The notes under the pieces were generated by a model. It saw only the letters and a program-made list of their open reading frames with translations. It was not told where the DNA came from and ran no database searches. The position numbers and the translations under genes are program-made. From contig NC_007984.1 of assembly GCF_000013185.1 (NCBI RefSeq), positions 287,586 through 294,041 on the forward strand: DNA of 6,456 nt, given 5' to 3'. Of the stretch, positions 6,443 to 6,456 are shown in pieces (position 1 is the stretch's first letter; the number at the start of each line of letters is the position of its first letter). This DNA is from Baumannia cicadellinicola str. Hc (Homalodisca coagulata). Its GTDB lineage: Bacteria; Pseudomonadota; Gammaproteobacteria; Enterobacterales; Enterobacteriaceae.

Positions 6443-6456
6443 GTGAATATCCATGC
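6443..6456 (+). CDS. Start of an unidentified gene, cut by the right edge
   Basis: AAGGA at 6431-6435 is the best Shine-Dalgarno in the window and lies 7 nt before a GTG at 6443. The frame opens V/M-N-I-H and then leaves the window. It follows the dxs stop by 69 nt on the same strand and may belong to the same transcript. Too few codons are present to name a product; the alternative start is an ATG at 6453 in another frame. Confidence 0.4.

Overview
The window is AT-rich (about one third G+C by eye). It carries genes that match Enterobacterales proteins closely, in an order I recall from the E. coli cyoE-yajR-yajQ-panE-yajL-thiI-xseB-ispA-dxs neighbourhood, but with yajQ and yajL missing, thiI cut to one domain and xseB decayed. 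Ribosome binding sites are weak and control DNA is sparse. Together these point to a reduced-genome gammaproteobacterial insect endosymbiont. The moderate AT bias and the vitamin/cofactor genes would fit a sharpshooter symbiont such as Baumannia, but this assignment rests on memory and cannot be proven here.

Layout. 1-519 (+) is the C-terminal part of cyoE (heme O synthase), cut by the left edge. 548-1957 (+) is yajR (MFS transporter with a C-terminal YAM domain). 1908-2855 (+) is panE (ketopantoate reductase), overlapping the yajR tail by 50 nt. 2869-3165 (-) is a 98-residue gene that is only the rhodanese domain of ThiI, convergent with panE. 3166-3569 is a 404-nt control and decay region. 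It holds a 16-nt-arm inverted repeat (3244-3278), a sigma70-like promoter (3302-3330) with a perfect CRP-type palindrome (3306-3323) in its spacer, and a degraded xseB (about 3341-3569) that contains another hairpin. 3570-4463 (+) is ispA (farnesyl diphosphate synthase) and 4502-6373 (+) is dxs (DXP synthase). After dxs, a good Shine-Dalgarno and a GTG at 6443 probably open the next gene, which runs off the right edge.

How the genes fit together. Dxs makes 1-deoxy-D-xylulose 5-phosphate (DXP), the entry point for isoprenoids and also the carbon source of the thiamine thiazole ring and pyridoxal phosphate. IspA turns the resulting C5 units into farnesyl diphosphate, which CyoE attaches to heme b to make heme O for the bo3 quinol oxidase. 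The ThiI rhodanese domain is the part needed to move sulfur to ThiS for thiazole synthesis, which also uses DXP. PanE makes pantoate for pantothenate and CoA. YajR is a probable exporter of unknown substrate. No phage, insertion sequence, CRISPR array, tRNA or rRNA was seen. The most notable points are the lone ThiI rhodanese domain, the operator-like palindrome inside the ispA-dxs promoter, and the xseB remnant that now forms the ispA leader.
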